The position numbers and the translations under genes were made by a program. Positions 14,754-17,425 of a stretch of DNA of 17,425 nucleotides are shown here, one piece after another; within the stretch, counting starts at the first letter, position 1, and each line of letters opens with the position of its first letter. This DNA comes from UBA8752 sp965657965 (GTDB taxonomy: Bacteria; Bacteroidota; Bacteroidia; Flavobacteriales_D; Sanyastnellaceae): contig CBFHQM010000036.1 in the NCBI GenBank assembly GCA_965657965.1, positions 1 through 17,425 of the forward strand. The letters run 5' to 3'. The notes beneath the pieces were generated by a model, which made no database searches, was not told the origin of the DNA, and saw only the letters and a list, made by a program, of their open reading frames with translations.

Positions 14754-17180
14754 TCAAGCGTTGTTTTCGTCCCCGTATGGCTGGTCTTTATAACCATAGC
14801 CGCCATAACCGGTGTAGCTCCCATACCCGCCGTATCCATAGCCGTAAGAATAGAGGTAGCGATAGGCATACTTCGAGGCGTAATAACGCCAGCGGGTGGG
14901 CAAAATTCCGTTGAGCACCAGGCTCACATGGCCCAGGTTGTTTTGTGCCAAAAGGTCTTCGAGGTGCCTGATGCCACGTACGTTTGCGCGCTTGACGTTG
15001 GTCACCAACATGGCACGGTCGACGTGCTTCATGAGCACCAAAGCGTCGGTAATGAGCATGATGGGTGGCGTGTCGATGATCACGTAGTCATAGGCCTTTC
15101 TCGCCTCCGTCATCATTTCATCCGTGCGGTCGCTGAGCACCAGCTCAGAGGCATTGGGTGGGATGGGGCCGGAAGTCAAGACATCGAGATTGGGGATGTT
15201 GGTTTCTTGGGTGGCCATCATCCATGGCGTTTTTCCGATGAGGTAACCACTCAGACCGACACCACGCTCCAAATTAAAGGCCTTGTGAACCCGTGGTTTG
15301 TGAAGGTCAAAATCGATGAGGAGGGTGCGCTTTCCGGCCTGAGCCAGCAGGGCCGCCAAGTTTGTCGCGGTAAAGGTTTTCCCTTCGCCGGGATGCATGC
15401 TGCTCACCAAAATGGTGTTTTGTCCGTCCTTATTTAAGAGGTATTGCAGGTTGGTGCGCAACCCCCTGAAGGCCTCTGTTGTGGGGTGACGTGGGTTTTT
15501 GCTCGCCACAATCACATACTCCTTGTCCGAGATTTCCTCGAAGCGAGGGACGCCACCGCTCACAGGAAGGGAGGTCGCCTCTCGGAGCTCATTGACGCTT
15601 TCGAGCCGCTCAAAAAGAAGCAACCGCAAGGCGGCAATGGCCACAGCCAGGGCCAGCCCAAAAAGAGTGTAGTTCCGGATGGTTTTGGGTTTGTCTGGTC
15701 CGATGATGCCAATGCTGCGCGCGGCTTCAATGATGCTCGCATTTGAGGTGATGGCAGCACGGGCGATGAGGTTGGTGGCGCGCTGTTCGAGCAGATAGCC
15801 GTAGAACTTGTCGCTGATGGCCAAACGGCGTTCGATGGCCAACACCTCACGCTCGCTTTTTGGGAGCCTGTAGAGCTTGCCTTCGATGGACTTGATTCGG
15901 CTGCTCAATTTGTTGTCCTCTTCGTCCAGCGCGAGGCGTGCCGATCCGATGTAATCAAACAGACTCAAGCGCGTGGTGGAAATGAGGGAATCCAGACGCT
16001 TGATTTGAAAGCTACTTGGGGTCACGTCGAGCAGCATTTGCGTGCGTTGCAATTGCAGATCGTAGAGCTGTCCAACTTGTTCAGCGGCCACGGCATCGCT
16101 GGTCAGAAAGGTGCTTGGAGGGATGCTGGTGTTTTCTACCCCTCTGGACAAATAGGACTCAAGGGCTTCGAGGCTGCGCAGGTTCAAACGCAATTCTTCT
16201 CTGGTGGTCTCGAGCTGAATGAGCTCCGTAAAGAAGGCCTGTTCACCGCGTGTCAAGTCATAGACCTCTGCACTTTGTCGCTGTTGGTCAATGATGTCCT
16301 GCAAGCTGTCGATGTTGGATTCGATTTGCAGCAGTTGGACCTCGATGAATTCGTCTGTCTTTTGGTTGATTTGTTCTCTGGCCGACGTCGAATATTCGAG
16401 ATAGCGGTCGGACAGGGCATTGAGGAATTCAATGGCGCGGTCGGGCAAGATGTCGTTGACCTGCATTTTGAGGATGCTGGTCTGACCCACGCCACTCACG
16501 CTGAGCCGACTTCGGTAGCTGTTGATGATTTGGTTCGTGTTCTGGATTTGGAACCGTTGTCCCTGCTCAATGGCTTGTTCGATGGTCCCTCTTCCTTCTT
16601 TTGACCGGCGAATGGTCAGTGTAAAGTCTCCGTTTTGAATGGGCTCCCCAAACGTGTGTTCTCCGCTGTAAACTCGGCCATCTCCCAACGTAGCGGTCAA
16701 GGCATAGCGTGTCTCACTCAAGACATTGAGGTCGAAGTCAACGCCCAAAGCACTGCTGCTGAACTGTTCGGGTGAGGCGTCTATCTCCACACCGCTCAAT
16801 CCGCCCACAGGCAGCGAACGGACCCGGCCTACAATAAAGTGCGTGATGCTGTGGTCGAAATCTGCGACGGCCTTGGCCACGAGGTCTCGACTTTTCAGAA
16901 TGCGTACCTGGTTAGCGATGTCGGGGCCTTGTCGCTGAAAGCGCCGGCTGACCATGCCTTCCATCAACTCACGGGCCTTGTCGTATTCGTCCTTTTGCTC
17001 GAGCAATACCTCCGCGCGGGCGCCATATTGATCAAGCTGTTGGTGCGTCACGTAGCGTGCGTACCCGTACCCTAAAGCCGGCAACAGCAGCAACAACAAC
17101 CAGTTCTTGGCCGCCACCTTGAGTGCAAGCCTGAACTGCTTCAGGCCATTGCTCGTTTCGCCTTTTTTGACTGCTGTCAT
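14754..17180 (-). CDS. wzc: Wzc-type polysaccharide co-polymerase and bacterial tyrosine autokinase
   Basis: The product is 808 residues. The Wzz-like domain is bracketed by two membrane helices (about 26-43, NWLLLLLLPALGYGY..., and 503-522). The long periplasmic part includes coiled-coil stretches (about 265-340 and 415-470). The cytoplasmic BY-kinase has the E-x2-R-x2-R oligomerisation motif (E569, R572, R575), Walker A HPGEGKT (596-602), Walker A' LLIDFDLHKPR (620-630) and Walker B YVIIDTPP (699-706). The tail (766-802) holds 15 tyrosines in 37 residues, many in Y-G steps, the cluster that is autophosphorylated. The family controls chain length and export of capsule or exopolysaccharide through cycles of phosphorylation. 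The partner outer-membrane Wza-type exporter and a phosphatase are not in the window; they may lie elsewhere. It heads the operon. AGGAG lies about 13 bases before the ATG, rather far. Confidence 0.95.
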   Translation of the reverse strand: MTAVKKGETSNGLKQFRLALKVAAKNWLLLLLLPALGYGYARYVTHQQLDQYGARAEVLLEQKDEYDKARELMEGMVSRRFQRQGPDIANQVRILKSRDLVAKAVADFDHSITHFIVGRVRSLPVGGLSGVEIDASPEQFSSSALGVDFDLNVLSETRYALTATLGDGRVYSGEHTFGEPIQNGDFTLTIRRSKEGRGTIEQAIEQGQRFQIQNTNQIINSYRSRLSVSGVGQTSILKMQVNDILPDRAIEFLNALSDRYLEYSTSAREQINQKTDEFIEVQLLQIESNIDSLQDIIDQQRQSAEVYDLTRGEQAFFTELIQLETTREELRLNLRSLEALESYLSRGVENTSIPPSTFLTSDAVAAEQVGQLYDLQLQRTQMLLDVTPSSFQIKRLDSLISTTRLSLFDYIGSARLALDEEDNKLSSRIKSIEGKLYRLPKSEREVLAIERRLAISDKFYGYLLEQRATNLIARAAITSNASIIEAARSIGIIGPDKPKTIRNYTLFGLALAVAIAALRLLLFERLESVNELREATSLPVSGGVPRFEEISDKEYVIVASKNPRHPTTEAFRGLRTNLQYLLNKDGQNTILVSSMHPGEGKTFTATNLAALLAQAGKRTLLIDFDLHKPRVHKAFNLERGVGLSGYLIGKTPWMMATQETNIPNLDVLTSGPIPPNASELVLSDRTDEMMTEARKAYDYVIIDTPPIMLITDALVLMKHVDRAMLVTNVKRANVRGIRHLEDLLAQNNLGHVSLVLNGILPTRWRYYASKYAYRYLYSYGYGYGGYGSYTGYGGYGYKDQPYGDENNA
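14775..14885 (-). repeat. Tyrosine/glycine-rich low-complexity tail of the tyrosine kinase
   Basis: Codons 766-802 of the Wzc-like protein encode alternating tyrosine and glycine (for example SYGYGYGGYGSYTGYGGY), with 15 tyrosines in 37 residues. Wzc-type kinases usually end in a shorter tyrosine cluster that is phosphorylated between subunits. The repeat-like coding sequence could change length by slippage. Confidence 0.85.
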
Positions 17181-17244
17181 GAAGTAAAAATACTCCTGAT
17201 TTTTTCGGCCTTATGACTTCTGTTTTTTGCTTTAGTTTTGACTT
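17181..17244. promoter_or_regulatory. Short divergent promoter region between wzc and the Cys-rich gene
   Basis: Only 64 bases separate the two start codons, and the stretch is clearly A+T-richer than its surroundings. On the plus strand TAGTTTTG (17233-17240) matches the -7 consensus TAnnTTTG exactly but ends four bases before the ATG at 17245. On the minus strand TATTTTTA ends four bases before the wzc ATG. No TTG -33 element stands at the proper distance for either. The two genes probably share overlapping promoters and may be co-regulated. Confidence 0.4.
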
Positions 17245-17425
17245 ATGTGGAAAGAATTGGTTGTTTGTTCGACCCTATTTGTTCTTTTGTTGAGTCCAAG
17301 CCGCGAACTCAGGGCCCAACCAGTGCCTGACTGCTGTTTTACTTGTTCTTGCACGCTCTGTGGGGATTTAGCTGGGTGTAAAGCCTACGAGGATATTCCA
17401 GCTCCTGGATCTGCACCTCCTTCGC
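17245..17425 (+). CDS. Secreted cysteine-rich protein, N-terminal fragment cut by window edge
   Basis: Sixty codons are visible from the ATG at 17245 to the edge, without a stop. The first 25 residues form a signal peptide (MWKELVVCSTLFVLLLSPSR then ELRAQ), with cleavage expected around the A-Q. The mature protein begins QPVPDCCFTCSCTLCGDLAG and has six cysteines between residues 30 and 45 in the spacing C-C-x2-C-x-C-x2-C-x5-C, then a proline-rich stretch. I do not recognise a family; a disulphide knot or metal-binding head on a larger secreted protein is possible. It is too short for the precomputed gene criteria but has a coherent export signal and open frame. It is divergent from wzc with only 64 bases between starts, which hints at a link to the cell surface or to polysaccharide. 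Confidence 0.7.
   Translation, partial: MWKELVVCSTLFVLLLSPSRELRAQPVPDCCFTCSCTLCGDLAGCKAYEDIPAPGSAPPS

Noticed and set aside
1..17425. Defence systems, CRISPR, transposases, integrases, tRNA or rRNA genes
   Set aside because: I looked for these across both strands and saw no matching proteins, repeat arrays or RNA structures.

Overview
This window reads as a chromosomal segment of a Bacteroidota bacterium, most likely from a fairly GC-rich flavobacterial or related lineage (GC is in the mid-50s by eye). The evidence is a secreted protein with the C-terminal sorting domain of the type IX secretion system (T9SS, type B / gliding-motility CTD), two DUF6089/PorG-like outer-membrane barrels, the three-gene peptidyl-prolyl isomerase series typical of the phylum, signal peptides ending in A-Q, and few Shine-Dalgarno sequences. 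I recognise 13 protein genes, two of them cut by the window edges. I see no tRNA, rRNA, insertion sequence, phage gene or CRISPR array. Coding density is very high and no gap exceeds about 150 bases.

Left block (1-6042, minus strand): reading in the direction of transcription there are two tandem PorG-like barrels (6042-5020, 4970-3963), a 657-residue double-parvulin peptidyl-prolyl isomerase (3888-1915), a lipoprotein related to it without a recognisable catalytic domain (1915-998), and a SurA-like isomerase/chaperone running off the left edge (1001-1). Gaps are 49 and 74 bases, followed by two stop/start overlaps. All five products carry export signals, so this looks like an envelope-biogenesis unit: barrels plus the periplasmic folding factors that could serve them.

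Middle block (6192-10925, plus strand): a nitronate monooxygenase-family flavoenzyme, a 697-residue secreted fibronectin-like T9SS cargo, and guaB (IMP dehydrogenase). These three need not share a function. The leader of the cargo gene holds three arms that could form two mutually exclusive hairpins, and guaB has the best promoter candidate in the window.

Right block (17180-11005, minus strand): an exopolysaccharide operon of a Wzc-type polysaccharide co-polymerase/tyrosine kinase, an AsnB-like amidotransferase, a GT4 glycosyltransferase and a GT2 glycosyltransferase. It is packed with an 8-base gap, a 14-base overlap and a 4-base overlap, and converges on guaB. At 17245 a plus-strand gene begins divergently from wzc. 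It has a signal peptide followed by a dense cysteine cluster and is cut by the right edge.

Most of the window is recognisable bacterial housekeeping, envelope and polysaccharide biology. I do not see a convincing wholly new system. The items most worth a second look are the tandem PorG-like pair upstream of the chaperone trio, the Cys-rich secreted gene beside wzc, the attenuator-like leader at 7220-7256, and a recurring TTTG-like box four bases before several start codons.
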